Part shown: positions 9,499 through 17,998 of the stretch, piece by piece | How positions within the stretch are numbered: the stretch's first letter is position 1 | Layout of the letters: each line of letters opens with the position of its first letter | Assembly (NCBI GenBank): GCA_001829185.1 | Contig: MIAR01000035.1 | Location: forward strand, 84,579-148,578 | Length of the DNA stretch: 64,000 bases | Direction of reading: 5' to 3' | Source of the DNA: Spirochaetes bacterium GWB1_60_80 | GTDB lineage: Bacteria; Spirochaetota; Spirochaetia; Treponematales; UBA12059 | Position numbers and translations under genes: made by a program | Notes under the pieces: model-generated | Seen by the model: only the letters and a program-made list of their open reading frames with translations | Databases searched by the model: none | Told to the model about the DNA's origin: nothing

Positions 9499-11169
9499 TC
9501 AGGGCAGGCTGGCGTTGGCGCGCAGCAGCCGCTCGAAGGCCTCCGGCGCCAACGGTCGACTATAATGGAAGCCCTGTATCCGGCTTACACCCAGCTCGCG
9601 CAAGATGCGCACCTGGCCAGGCGTCTCGACGCCCTCCACCACCACCGTCTTGCCGTAACTCTGGATCATGGCAATCATGCCGGCCAAGAACAGCCGGTCG
9701 CAGACCTCGTCCTCGACGTGGTCCACGAACACCTTGTCGATCTTGACGATGCGGGCCGGCAACCGCTTGAGGTAAGCCAGCGACGAGAAGCCAGCGCCGA
9801 AATCATCGATTAGCACCTCCACCCCCAGCTCGGCCAGGCGGCGGATCTTGGCGACGGCCTCCTCCATATCCTCCATGGTGCGGGTCTCGGTAATCTCCAG
9901 CTTGACCCGCTGTGGCGCCACCGCATGTGAGGCCAACACCGAGGCGATGAACTCCACCAGGCCGGGGTCGGAGAATTCGCGGCTGGAAAAATTGATGGAA
10001 ATATAACGGTCGCCCAGGAAGCCGTCCCAGGCGCGCAGGTAGCGGCAGACCCGGAACAGGTTCCAGCGGCCGATCATGCCGGTGTCGCCCGATTCCTCGG
10101 CCAGCGGGATGAATTCGGTCGGCGACACCAGGCCCAGCTCGCGGTGCTGCCAGCGGATGAGGGCCTCGGCGCCGACAATGCCGCCTGTGGCCACGTCGAT
10201 GATCGGCTGGAAGACTTGGGAGAACTGCTCTTCGACCAGGGCGCGCCGGACATCGGCCTTGAGCTTGTTCTTGCGCACCGCCCGGTGGTAGAGGTCCCGG
10301 TTGAACACCACAATGGGCAGGTCGCGCTCACTGGCCTCGGTAGCGGCCGACATCGCGCTGGTCACTAGCTCCTCGGCCGTCTGGCCATCGAAGGGAAAGA
10401 CCGCCGCGCCGACGTTGCAGCCGATGTAGATGGCCTCGTCCTTAAAGTTGTAGGGGAAGGTGGTCTTCTCGCGGATGTTCTCGGCCACCAAAGTGATGTC
10501 GGTCTCGCGCTTCATGGTGGTCAGCAGTACCACCAGCTGCTTGCCCTCGAAACGGAAAACGTAGTCGGACATGCGTAAAGCTTCCTTCACCTTGATGGCG
10601 GTGGACTCCAGCAAGAGGTCGCCGACATGGGCGCCGAAGCGGGTATTAATCTGACCCATATTGCGCAGATTGATAAACAGCAGCGCCCGCACCTTGTCGG
10701 ACTCGGAGCGGCGAGCCTTCTCCAGCTCCAGTTCCAGCACCATGTTGAACGACTTGCGATTAAAAAGCCCAGTGGTGCGATCCTTGAACTCGTAGTCAAG
10801 AATTTTTGACTCCAGTTCCTTGATGGCGGTAATGTCGTGCGAGTAGACCATGGCATGGGTGATGGCGTCGCCCGTCTTATAGGGGTAGTAGGAAACGTGA
10901 ATGTAGCGGAATTCGCTGCCGAACTCGAAGCGGTCGATATCGTGCGACTCCTGGCCGGCGAAGCATTCGTCCAGGTGGGCCTTGATGCGGCCCTGAAATT
11001 TTTCTTCGCCCCACAGCTCGGACACCGTCTTGCCGAGAATTTCCTGGCGGCGACTGCCCATCTCGCGGCAGTAGGGCTCGTTGACGTAACTATAGATGTA
11101 GTCGCGATCCACCAAGGTTATGAAATCGTGGCTGGCGTCCAGGATCATCTCGTAGCGGGTTCTCACCAT
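9499..11169 (-). CDS. PAS-GGDEF-EAL protein with degenerate GGDEF (probable c-di-GMP phosphodiesterase)
   Basis: This 556-residue protein has a PAS domain (about 1-115), a GGDEF-fold domain (about 128-295) and an EAL domain (about 305-552). The cyclase signature is lost: the expected GGDEF position reads EGKQL in FRFEGKQLVVLL, so no cyclase activity is expected. The EAL domain keeps AEALIRW, INFSSREF, LEITE, DDFGAGFSSL, KIDKVFV and EGVETP, the metal and catalytic set of active phosphodiesterases. It should hydrolyse c-di-GMP in the cytoplasm under PAS control, with the dead GGDEF domain perhaps sensing GTP. The ATG at 11169 has GGCGGAGGTTC upstream and is preferred over 11241, which would run into the CPBP gene. 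Confidence 0.92.
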   Translation of the reverse strand: MVRTRYEMILDASHDFITLVDRDYIYSYVNEPYCREMGSRRQEILGKTVSELWGEEKFQGRIKAHLDECFAGQESHDIDRFEFGSEFRYIHVSYYPYKTGDAITHAMVYSHDITAIKELESKILDYEFKDRTTGLFNRKSFNMVLELELEKARRSESDKVRALLFINLRNMGQINTRFGAHVGDLLLESTAIKVKEALRMSDYVFRFEGKQLVVLLTTMKRETDITLVAENIREKTTFPYNFKDEAIYIGCNVGAAVFPFDGQTAEELVTSAMSAATEASERDLPIVVFNRDLYHRAVRKNKLKADVRRALVEEQFSQVFQPIIDVATGGIVGAEALIRWQHRELGLVSPTEFIPLAEESGDTGMIGRWNLFRVCRYLRAWDGFLGDRYISINFSSREFSDPGLVEFIASVLASHAVAPQRVKLEITETRTMEDMEEAVAKIRRLAELGVEVLIDDFGAGFSSLAYLKRLPARIVKIDKVFVDHVEDEVCDRLFLAGMIAMIQSYGKTVVVEGVETPGQVRILRELGVSRIQGFHYSRPLAPEAFERLLRANASLP

Positions 11170-11209
11170 GAACCTCCGCCCGAAACAATAGTACGAGCCT
11201 CTGGCGGCG

Positions 11210-12046
11210 TCAAGAGCCGGCCAGGACCTTCGGCAGCTCATCCGGCCCGCGCCGCCGGTACAACCGGCCCCGGACGGTTAGAAAGCTGGCCACCAGCGCC
11301 AGCGCCACCCCATACAGGATGACATAATGGATATTCATCGGCGGGAAGTTGGCGATCGTGGCCGAGGTGACGTCGGATTGCAGGGTCACCGCCAGAAAAT
11401 TCATCATCAGGTGGAAGAAAATGCCGCTCAGGAACAGACTACCCCGGTTCTTGAGATAAAACCAGGTCATGATGATCGAAGCGGCGATTTCTTCGGCGAT
11501 AAACAGCGGAAACCAGGCCAGGCCAATAGCGTACTGCGACGAGCCGACGCGCAGGAACTCGACCAGATGCCAGCCGCCGAAAAACGCGCCAATCAGCAGC
11601 GAGCAGACCAACGGCGAAAAGCGGCGCAGCAGGCGCGGCAAGGCAAAGCCGCGCAGGCCGAAAAATTCCTCGGCGATGGGTCCGCCCATCAGGATGAGCG
11701 CCAGGAAAACCGGCAGGAGCTGCGGCTCGGTCCGGATCAAGGCCAGCGACGGCAGGTCGCCGAACAGCAGCCAGGCCGAACCGAGCGCGAACAGGTTGCA
11801 GCCGGCCAGGATGCCGATCACCAACAAGTACTGCGTCGGCGGCTGCCGGACGTGTATCGCCGACTTGAGCTGGGCAAGCACCCCGTCTCGCCCGTCGGCG
11901 ATATAAGTCAGTGCGAAGCCGGACAGCATCATGCCCCAGATGAACCAGGTTGGCGAGCCGGTCATAGCCCAACGACCGTAACCCAGCAATAGGCTCAGCC
12001 CAAAAAATAAAACGACGGCGTGCTTGGCAATGAAAGCTTTAATCAC
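11210..12046 (-). CDS. CPBP-family intramembrane glutamic protease
   Basis: The 278-residue product has about eight membrane helices. It carries the three CPBP motifs: AEEFFGLRG (EExxxR), FFGGWH (FxxxH) and HLMMNF (HxxxN-like). These place it with the Abi/CAAX-type proteases that cut within membranes. Family members have roles in prenyl-protein processing, bacteriocin self-immunity or unknown functions; the target here is unknown. It starts with GTG at 12046, with AAGAGG just upstream. It follows the YcxB-like gene after 38 nt on the same strand, so the two may share a transcript. Confidence 0.87.
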   Translation of the reverse strand: MIKAFIAKHAVVLFFGLSLLLGYGRWAMTGSPTWFIWGMMLSGFALTYIADGRDGVLAQLKSAIHVRQPPTQYLLVIGILAGCNLFALGSAWLLFGDLPSLALIRTEPQLLPVFLALILMGGPIAEEFFGLRGFALPRLLRRFSPLVCSLLIGAFFGGWHLVEFLRVGSSQYAIGLAWFPLFIAEEIAASIIMTWFYLKNRGSLFLSGIFFHLMMNFLAVTLQSDVTSATIANFPPMNIHYVILYGVALALVASFLTVRGRLYRRRGPDELPKVLAGS

Positions 12047-12084
12047 GTGTTGCCTCTTTTGTCCGTTCCCGACCAGAGCCGGAG

Positions 12085-12627
12085 TCAGCGCCAGACCCAG
12101 GCCAACTCCGGCGTTCGCGCCAGACCCGTCTTGGCCTCCAACGCCGTGATGAAATCCTCCGCCCCGGCCATCGACTTGGGCAAGATCAGCGAAACATCCT
12201 GCTTCAGCTTGATAAAATAGTGGCCCGGTAGTTCGTTGATGGCAGCGATGGCCTCCAGCTTGACCGCCGACTGGCCGGACACGTCGTCAAAATGCAGGCT
12301 GTCGTCCGTCAGTTTAAGGTGGCCGGCCACGCCAACCCGGTTCTGGTAATTCTCGGCAATGTGTTTCTGATAGTGCTTACGGTACTTGCGCCGCGAATAA
12401 GCCGGGTAGAACAAGAACCATAGCCCGCCGGCAGCTACCACCGCGCCACCAAGCGCATAATTCCGGCCCAACAGAAAGACCACGGCGATAAGCAGGTACA
12501 GTACCGGGATGACCAGACGCGACTTGAAACGCGCTTGGCGTACCGTCGGGCTCTTGGACGCCGTGTACAGTTGAAAAACCAGAAAGTCGTCGTTGCCCAG
12601 AGTAAGGTCAACCGTGGTAACGTCCAT
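12085..12627 (-). CDS. YcxB-like membrane protein
   Basis: The 180-residue protein has a short N-terminal cytoplasmic part, two adjacent membrane helices (about residues 38-80, VIPVLYLLIAVVFLLG then ALGGAVVAAGGLWFLF) and a C-terminal soluble domain. The C-terminal pattern (DDSLHFDDVSGQSAVKLEAI, then FIKLKQDVSLILPK) resembles the YcxB-like family, whose function is unknown. The ATG is preceded by CAGGAGCTGAGT. It is likely the first gene of a unit with the CPBP protease. Confidence 0.7.
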   Translation of the reverse strand: MDVTTVDLTLGNDDFLVFQLYTASKSPTVRQARFKSRLVIPVLYLLIAVVFLLGRNYALGGAVVAAGGLWFLFYPAYSRRKYRKHYQKHIAENYQNRVGVAGHLKLTDDSLHFDDVSGQSAVKLEAIAAINELPGHYFIKLKQDVSLILPKSMAGAEDFITALEAKTGLARTPELAWVWR

Positions 12628-12758
12628 ACTCAGCTCCTGCAGAAAGGGGAATTAGCGACTGTGCCGCGACCAATAGGGTCAGCCGCAGTGCCTGAGTATA
12701 AACCGGGCGGCGGCTTTCGGCAAGCAAAGTCGACCGCGCACCGGGTCGCCCTGAGCTT

Positions 12759-12791
12759 AAAAAAAAGGGGAACGACGCCCGGTCGTTCCCC
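12759..12791 (-). terminator. Rho-independent terminator of the small minus-strand unit
   Basis: A perfect GGGGAACGAC/GTCGTTCCCC stem with a short loop (12767-12791) is followed on the minus strand by eight T (12766-12759). It would stop transcripts coming from the promoter at 13026-13054. Confidence 0.88.
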
Positions 12792-12932
12792 ATAAATGCT
12801 CATTCCGTGCCCACTCACGCCATCCGGCGGAGGACACCCGAATCAAACCAGGCGGCGGAAGCAGAAAAAAGCAAACTTCCGCATCAGCACTCGAGAAGCC
12901 GCCGCGTTCACCAGCCAGCTGCTAACCTTCCT

Positions 12933-13001
12933 TCAGCGATCGAAAAAAGCCGCAACGCAGGCGCCGGTAACGGACGGCGCGAATATGATCGGATCAATCA
13001 T
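12933..13001 (-). CDS. Putative 22-residue hydrophobic peptide (Fst/Ldr-like?)
   Basis: A 22-codon ORF starts with ATG at 13001, 8 nt after a perfect AGGAGG (13010-13015). It ends at TGA 12933-12935. The peptide is hydrophobic and ends in charged residues; its core IIFAPSVTGACVAAFF resembles the AP-x-x-x-G helix of Fst/Ldr-type type I toxins. The stop falls about where such peptides usually have a Trp. Past the TGA the frame stays open for another 29 codons, reading RKVSSWLV first. The ORF sits in its own transcription unit, with a good promoter about 25 nt upstream and a terminator 140 nt downstream. The toxin reading is inference from a short motif; a leader peptide or small RNA host is an alternative. 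Confidence 0.45.
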   Translation of the reverse strand: MIDPIIFAPSVTGACVAAFFDR

Positions 13002-13025
13002 CGCGTTATCCTCCTCGCGCTTTTA

Positions 13026-13054
13026 ATAATACGACAGTCCGGAAGGGAAAGCAA
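13026..13054 (-). promoter_or_regulatory. Sigma-70-type promoter of the small peptide unit
   Basis: On the minus strand, TTGCTT (13049-13054) lies 17 nt from TATTAT (13026-13031). The predicted start near 13019 gives a leader of about 18 nt containing AGGAGG, so promoter, ribosome site and small ORF line up. Confidence 0.7.
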
Positions 13055-13121
13055 GAGGGAACAATAAGAAATCGGGACACCGAATAAGTGATAACGACGA
13101 GCCCCGCCCTCCTCCCCAACT

Positions 13122-14079
13122 CTACAGATATGCCCCCAGCAGCCGCTGCAATTGGCCAGCCAGGCAAAAAGGCAGATTCAGCAGGCGATAACCTTTACCT
13201 GCTGGCGTTTTGCCGGCCTCAAGAGACCGCTTGCCGCCATAAAACCGGACAGCCAAATCCTCCCTGAATTCTTGCAGGAACTGATGCAAGGATTTCAAAC
13301 TGCCGGCAGTACCGGCTTTGACTTCAATCGGAATAATCCACCCTTCATATTGGAAAACCATGTCAACTTCGGCGTGACTGGACTTGGATTTTTGGGTCCA
13401 TATAGGTACCGCCTGGTTATGTCCATTGTCTGGGGCTATCAGTTCCTGCTGACAATATGTTCAGCCACAAAGCCCTTGCAAATGGCGGTCAAATTGTCGT
13501 ATTTGAAAAACTCAGGTTGGATTTTTACACTGTAATTAATGATGCCCGTATCAAGAAACTGGAGTCTTGGAGAGCGCTTCAAGTCGACCAGCAAAGGAAC
13601 GGTGGTCGTGGTTACCGGATAGACCAAATACACCAGTATGGCCTTTTCGATCGTGCATAAAGTTTCGCCCACCTCGCGCGATTTGTAGTTGGAATTGCCG
13701 AAACCTTGAAACTTGATACGTTTACCAGTCTCAAAGAGAATGGTATTCAGGCAGTGCCTGATAACTTGACGCATAGTATGATTGCGGGCGTACTTGTCAG
13801 CATCATTAGTATAAAAATAAGCGTCGTCCCCATGGTGAAGGAATGGTTTTTATTAAGCGCCAGCGCTTGAACGGTTTCGCTGAGGCTGCACTCTTCCTTG
13901 AAAATGCTTTTATCTTCAAACAGTTCAAGATTGAGATAGACATAATGATCAAATTCCCGGGCAAACATATTGACCAGGATCGTTTTTCCAACCTGTCGAG
14001 CGCCGCGCAGTATAAGGGGTTTCCGGTTGGCTTTAGCTTTCCAGGCGAGCAAGGCTATATGAATCGACCGCCAGTACAA
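13122..14079 (-). pseudogene. Degraded AAA ATPase with DUF4143 domain
   Basis: Three minus-strand fragments in different frames line up as one gene. At 13747-14079 is an N-terminal ATPase part with Walker A RGARQVGKT. At 13439-13774 is the middle/DUF4143 part (TTTTVPLLVDLKRSPRLQFL, FLDTGIINY). At 13122-13361 is the C-terminal part with IIPIEVKAGTAGSLKSL. Between the first two, the segment that normally holds Walker B and the sensor is missing, and a frameshift near 13440 separates the last two. The original would be about 400 residues. AGGAGG (14085-14090) lies 5 nt before a TTG start. This ATPase/DUF4143 family is common in anaerobes and often found as remnants. GC is visibly lower than in the neighbouring genes. 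Confidence 0.85.
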
Positions 14080-14385
14080 TGGTACCTCCTGAGCACCATA
14101 GCAATATGACTCTCATTTGTAACAAAGTAAAAGCTGTTTGTGACAATAAACCCGTTGAGAGCACTCAGTGGACGAATCAAGGTGCGCTGGCGCATACCTT
14201 CGCAGTCATCACCTCTTTTTTATTTCCTGGTGTCGTCCGGATTGTAGGCCTTTTCTTACATTCCAGCCGCTACGATCCAGCAATAAAATCAGAACCCTTC
14301 CGACTGCTCAGCGTTCTCGAGCGGATTAATATTGCATCCGTGTTCCAGATGGTTTGAATCAGCGCCAGAGGCTGAAGGGGAAGCT
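14080..14385. other. Intergenic stretch, no gene seen
   Basis: This AT-richer spacer lies between the broken ATPase and the catalase fragment. No convincing ORF, tRNA or strong hairpin was seen. The short frames on the plus strand have no ribosome site and no family character. Confidence 0.5.
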
Positions 14386-14988
14386 ATGCATGAAGATGAA
14401 AGCCGAATACTCACAACCGATGCCGGAGCACCGGTAGCGGACAACCAGAACATTATCACCGCCGGCAAGCGAAGTCCGGCCCTCCTACAAGACGTCTGGC
14501 TCTTGAAAAAACTGGCTCACTTCCACCGCGAGGTTATCCCAGAGCGGCGCATGCACGCCAAAGGATCCGGCGCCTACGGTCGCTTTACCGTAACCCATAA
14601 TATTACAGAATTCAGCAAGGCCGATATCTTCTCCAAGCTCGGCAAGCAGACAGAAGTCTTCGCGCGCTTCTCCATCGTCGCCGGAGAGCGCGGAGCGGCC
14701 GATGCCGAGCGCGACAGCCGCGGTATCGCGCTGAAATTCTACACCGGCCAGGGCAATTGGGATCTGGTAGGTAACAATACGCCGGTATTTTTTATTCGCG
14801 ATCCCTTGAAATTCCCTGACTTGAACCACGCCATCAGGCGGGATTCCCGCAGCAACCTGCGCAGCCGCTCCTGCACGACGACGAAGTGCATCAGTCGGTC
14901 AAGGTGGGGTTCAAGAACCTGGCGCTGTCTAGGCTCAACATCAGCCGCGCTCATCATCAGCCCGGCGGACTTGGGGAGGCAGACGAGG
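14386..14988 (+). pseudogene. Truncated haem catalase (N-terminal third)
   Basis: Starting at ATG 14386 (AGGGG upstream), about 150 residues match monofunctional haem catalases. [14 protein letters not shown], the catalytic-His segment [36 protein letters not shown] and [11 protein letters not shown], which carries the distal Asn, are all present. After [13 protein letters not shown] the catalase frame is lost; about 150 bases later the sequence runs into the 137-bp repeat at 14989. A full catalase has about 480 or more residues, so the haem-ligand Tyr region is absent and the gene cannot work. No missing part was found beyond the repeat or elsewhere in the window. Confidence 0.85.
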
Positions 14989-15125
14989 CTAGCAGGTTGT
15001 TGAAAAAGCCGGTTGCTTTCTCAACAACCTTAACAATTCCTCGCATAGCTTGCGCTATGCTGCGTAATTGTACCGGCTTTTGAAGTGTTGAAAAGCCGCA
15101 TCCGCGTTTTTCAACACCCTGCTAG
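14989..15125 (+). mobile_element. 137-bp MITE-like repeat, copy A
   Basis: The unit runs from CTAGCAGG to CCTGCTAG. It has three consecutive inverted repeats: GGTTGTTGA/TCAACAACC, GCATAGC/GCTATGC, and GTGTTGAAAA/TTTTCAACAC. The outer ends form imperfect terminal inverted repeats of about 28 bp. The core CAGG...CCTG is flanked by CTAG on both sides, readable as a 4-bp target duplication. It has no coding capacity. It reads identically to the copy at 35672. It directly follows the truncated catalase. Confidence 0.9.
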
Positions 15126-15159
15126 AGTACATCTGCCCGGCCGGTCCCCTCCCCGCCAC

Positions 15160-16692
15160 TCAGGGCCGTAGCAGATTGCGCAACGCCAGCAGCTGGAAGG
15201 CGCCACCCCGGCCGTTGATGACAATGTCGGCGTCGCCGTCGCCGTCCAGGTCGCCCACGAACAGGTCGCCCTCGGTGGTGGCGTCGGACGAGCCGGTGCC
15301 GCGCACCGTGTTGCTGCCCAGGCCATGGCGGGCCTTGTCCAGTTCCACGAAGCTATAGCGACCAGCGGTGTTCAGGTAGACGTAGAGCGCCCGGTCATTG
15401 GCATTGCCGATCATGACCAGATCCAGGTCGCCGTCGCCGTCCAGGTCACCGACGCCGATGTCGCCGCTCATCATGGGCACGAGGCGGTCGACGCTGTTGG
15501 GCACGTTGTCGTACACCTGGCCGGCATCCTCGCGGAAGCGGCCGTCGCCCTGCCCCAGGTAGATGCGGGTCAGGCGGCCGCCGGCCGGGTCGCCGGTACG
15601 GCCGGTATTGCCCATCACCACCAGGTCAAGTTTGCCATCGCGGTTCAGGTCGACGCAGCGGGCCGCGCCGTCGATCAGCGGCGGCAGCCCGGCATCGGCC
15701 AGCGGCCGGAAGCTGCCGTCGCCATTGCCCAGGCAGACCTCGGCCACGGGCAGGCCGTTACGCTGCGTCTCGGGGATGCCGGCGTTGGCTTGTGCGCCAG
15801 CGTTGGCCTGGCCGAAGACAGCCAGGTCCATCCAACCGTCGCCGTTGAAGTCGCCCGAGGCCGCGAAGCCGCGGCTGAGCTTAGGTAGACCCGGCCAACT
15901 GCGCTCCGGAGATGTGGCCGGATTGGCCGGCACGCCCGCCGCCGGGTAGCCACTTCCAGGCCTGGCGCTAAAGCGGCCGCTGCCCTGGTTGAGGAACACT
16001 CCAGAGGTTTCCCAGTCGCGCTGGATCATCTGGCCGGCGGCGTCGGTGCCGGACTCCATGCCCTTGGTGCCGGCGAAGACGATGTCCGGCCGGCTGTCGC
16101 CATTCAGGTCCACCAGCTCCAGGATGCCGGCCGACCAGCCCTGGGCGTTGTACAGGCCTAATACTTCAGCGTCGCTCTGGACATCGGCGCCGCTGCCGGA
16201 ACGCCCCCAGGCGCCGACCGGGTCGGCCGAGTCCTCGGACAAAAGCTGGCGGCCCAGGTCTTCGGACAGGCTGAAGACGCCCACCCCGTTGTTGAGGAAA
16301 ACCTGGAACAGCGCGGTCTGCATGGCCACGCCGGTGCGGCCGTAGACCACCAGGTCTATATCGCGGTCGCCATCCAGGTCGGCGGCGCGCAGCACGGCCC
16401 CGCGGTCCAGGCTGGGCAAGCCATGGCCGCTGCGCACGGCGGCGCCAAACCCGCCCGAAGCCGTCTGGAAATGGATCAAGCTGACGAAGCCAGTATTCTG
16501 CAACCCGCTGACGATGATATCCAGCCGGCCGTCACCATTGAAATCGGCCACCGCCAGGTCGCCGCCGGCCGTACCGGAGTGGCCCGGGTACGGTGTATCC
16601 AGCACACGCCGGAAGGAGACAGCTGCCGTCTGCGCAAAGCCCAGGCCGGCCGCCAGGAACAAGGCCAGCAGGGGGAAATAGGTTCGGTTCAT
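15160..16692 (-). CDS. Secreted FG-GAP/VCBS-repeat protein
   Basis: The 510-residue protein has a signal peptide (LLALFLAAGLGFAQ). It is built of about seven FG-GAP/VCBS-like repeats of roughly 60-70 residues. Each repeat contains a calcium-loop motif such as DFNGDGRLDI, DLDGDRDIDL, DLNGDSRPDI, DFNGDGWMDL, DLNRDGKLDL and DLDGDGDLDL, expected to form a seven-bladed beta-propeller like the integrin alpha head. It is probably exported and calcium-binding; the ligand is unknown. ATGGAGGTATCCG holds the ribosome site just before the ATG. The gene is alone and bracketed by repeat copies A and B in the same orientation. Confidence 0.88.
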   Translation of the reverse strand: MNRTYFPLLALFLAAGLGFAQTAAVSFRRVLDTPYPGHSGTAGGDLAVADFNGDGRLDIIVSGLQNTGFVSLIHFQTASGGFGAAVRSGHGLPSLDRGAVLRAADLDGDRDIDLVVYGRTGVAMQTALFQVFLNNGVGVFSLSEDLGRQLLSEDSADPVGAWGRSGSGADVQSDAEVLGLYNAQGWSAGILELVDLNGDSRPDIVFAGTKGMESGTDAAGQMIQRDWETSGVFLNQGSGRFSARPGSGYPAAGVPANPATSPERSWPGLPKLSRGFAASGDFNGDGWMDLAVFGQANAGAQANAGIPETQRNGLPVAEVCLGNGDGSFRPLADAGLPPLIDGAARCVDLNRDGKLDLVVMGNTGRTGDPAGGRLTRIYLGQGDGRFREDAGQVYDNVPNSVDRLVPMMSGDIGVGDLDGDGDLDLVMIGNANDRALYVYLNTAGRYSFVELDKARHGLGSNTVRGTGSSDATTEGDLFVGDLDGDGDADIVINGRGGAFQLLALRNLLRP

Positions 16693-16819
16693 CGGATACC
16701 TCCATCAGCCGTTCAAGCGGCTTCAGGTTTCAGTATCAGGCATCGTTAGCGGCTTGTCAAAAGAGGGCAGTTTACCTCAAGTCGCCGCCAGTCCGCCAAA
16801 CGGGAAACCTTGCTGACCA

Positions 16820-16956
16820 CTAGCAGGTTGTTGAAAAAGCCGGTTGCTTTCTCAACAACCTTAACAAATCCTCGCATAGCTTGCGCTATGCTGCGTAATT
16901 GTACCGGCATTTGAAGTGTTGAAAAGCCGCATTCGCGTTTTTCAACACCCTGCTAG
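16820..16956 (+). mobile_element. 137-bp MITE-like repeat, copy B
   Basis: This has the same length and structure as copy A, with only about three base differences. It is flanked by CTAG on both sides of the CAGG...CCTG core. It lies just upstream of the HAD gene and downstream of the FG-GAP gene's 5' side, in direct orientation relative to copy A. Confidence 0.9.
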
Positions 16957-17056
16957 CAGCCCGGACACCGATATACGTCCAACCAAGCCCTTGCTATACT
17001 GCTACGCGTATCCAGCCCAGTACCAGGAAGCCACGACAAACAGAAGGAAATGAGCG

Positions 17057-17770
17057 ATGAATACCATAAAGCGGATTTTCTTTGATTCAGGCATGGTCCT
17101 GGTGTATCCCAGCTCGGGCCATTGGTTCGTGTCCGAACAGCTGCGCCGTTTCTGCGCCGAAAACGCCATCGACCTGCAACTATATCGGGCCGAATACGAA
17201 CAGGCCCACGACTACCTCAACGCCAACCACCAGATTACCAGCGTCGATGAGGAGTATCGGCAGTTCCTGGAATTCTACCGGCTCTTCCTGGGCAAGATCG
17301 ACCATGACGGCATTGCCGACCTGATCCAGCGCTGCGCACACGAAAAAGTTTATAGTACCGACGCAACCAGCCTGTATGGCGATACGGCAGCAGCGCTGCA
17401 ACAGCTGATCGAAAATTATCAACTTGGCATTATATCCGATGCTTGGCCGTCAATCATCCCAACATATGAACAAAAAAACCTGCGCCACTATTTCCAGCCT
17501 TTCATCGTCTCCTCGATATACGGCTGCACCAAGGGCCAGGGACGCCTGTTCCAAATCGCGCTCGATCAGATCGACGAACAGCCTGAGGAATGCCTCTTCG
17601 TCGACGATTCACTCGGCAACTGCCAGGTAGCCAAACAGTATGGCCTGAATCCCATTATCCTGAACCGCGGCTATCAGAACCCCAAAAATCGCCAGCTCTT
17701 CCCGATGTTCGAAAACCTGACGGAACTGATTGAGGCTTTGCCCGTCATACAAGGCGCCGCCAGGCGGTGA
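17057..17770 (+). CDS. HAD-superfamily hydrolase (subfamily IA)
   Basis: The 237-residue product has the HAD order of motifs: RIFFDSGMVL at the N-terminus (nucleophile Asp, with Gly where many phosphatases have a second Asp), GIISDAWPS as motif II and ECLFVDDSLGNCQVA as motif IV. A helical cap lies between motifs I and II. It is likely a cytosolic phosphatase or dehalogenase-like enzyme; the substrate is not predictable. The missing second Asp is seen in several IA members. A weak GGA lies just upstream of the ATG, and TATACT at 16995-17000 may be its -10 box. It stands alone. Confidence 0.8.
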   Translation: MNTIKRIFFDSGMVLVYPSSGHWFVSEQLRRFCAENAIDLQLYRAEYEQAHDYLNANHQITSVDEEYRQFLEFYRLFLGKIDHDGIADLIQRCAHEKVYSTDATSLYGDTAAALQQLIENYQLGIISDAWPSIIPTYEQKNLRHYFQPFIVSSIYGCTKGQGRLFQIALDQIDEQPEECLFVDDSLGNCQVAKQYGLNPIILNRGYQNPKNRQLFPMFENLTELIEALPVIQGAARR

Positions 17771-17998
17771 TGGCTCCCTGGTGGCGGAGTGGTCTGGTCA
17801 GAATCTTATCTATTAAAATCCTGTCTGGAGGGCTGAAGTTGGCCAGAGCCGTGTCGATCTCGCCAAGCTTCCACTGAGCCAAGTGCCATAAAAAAGCCAC
17901 AAGGGCGAAACTGTTTTGTTTCAGGGAACTCCGCGCGACCTTCTGACCGCGGAGGATTCCCAACCGCCCGGTATCTATCGTAGTCTTGACGGGACCGA

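Noticed and set aside
12796..13067. Two overlapping plus-strand frames over the small peptide unit
   Set aside because: They have no ribosome site and odd composition, and the minus strand carries a full promoter, ORF and terminator.
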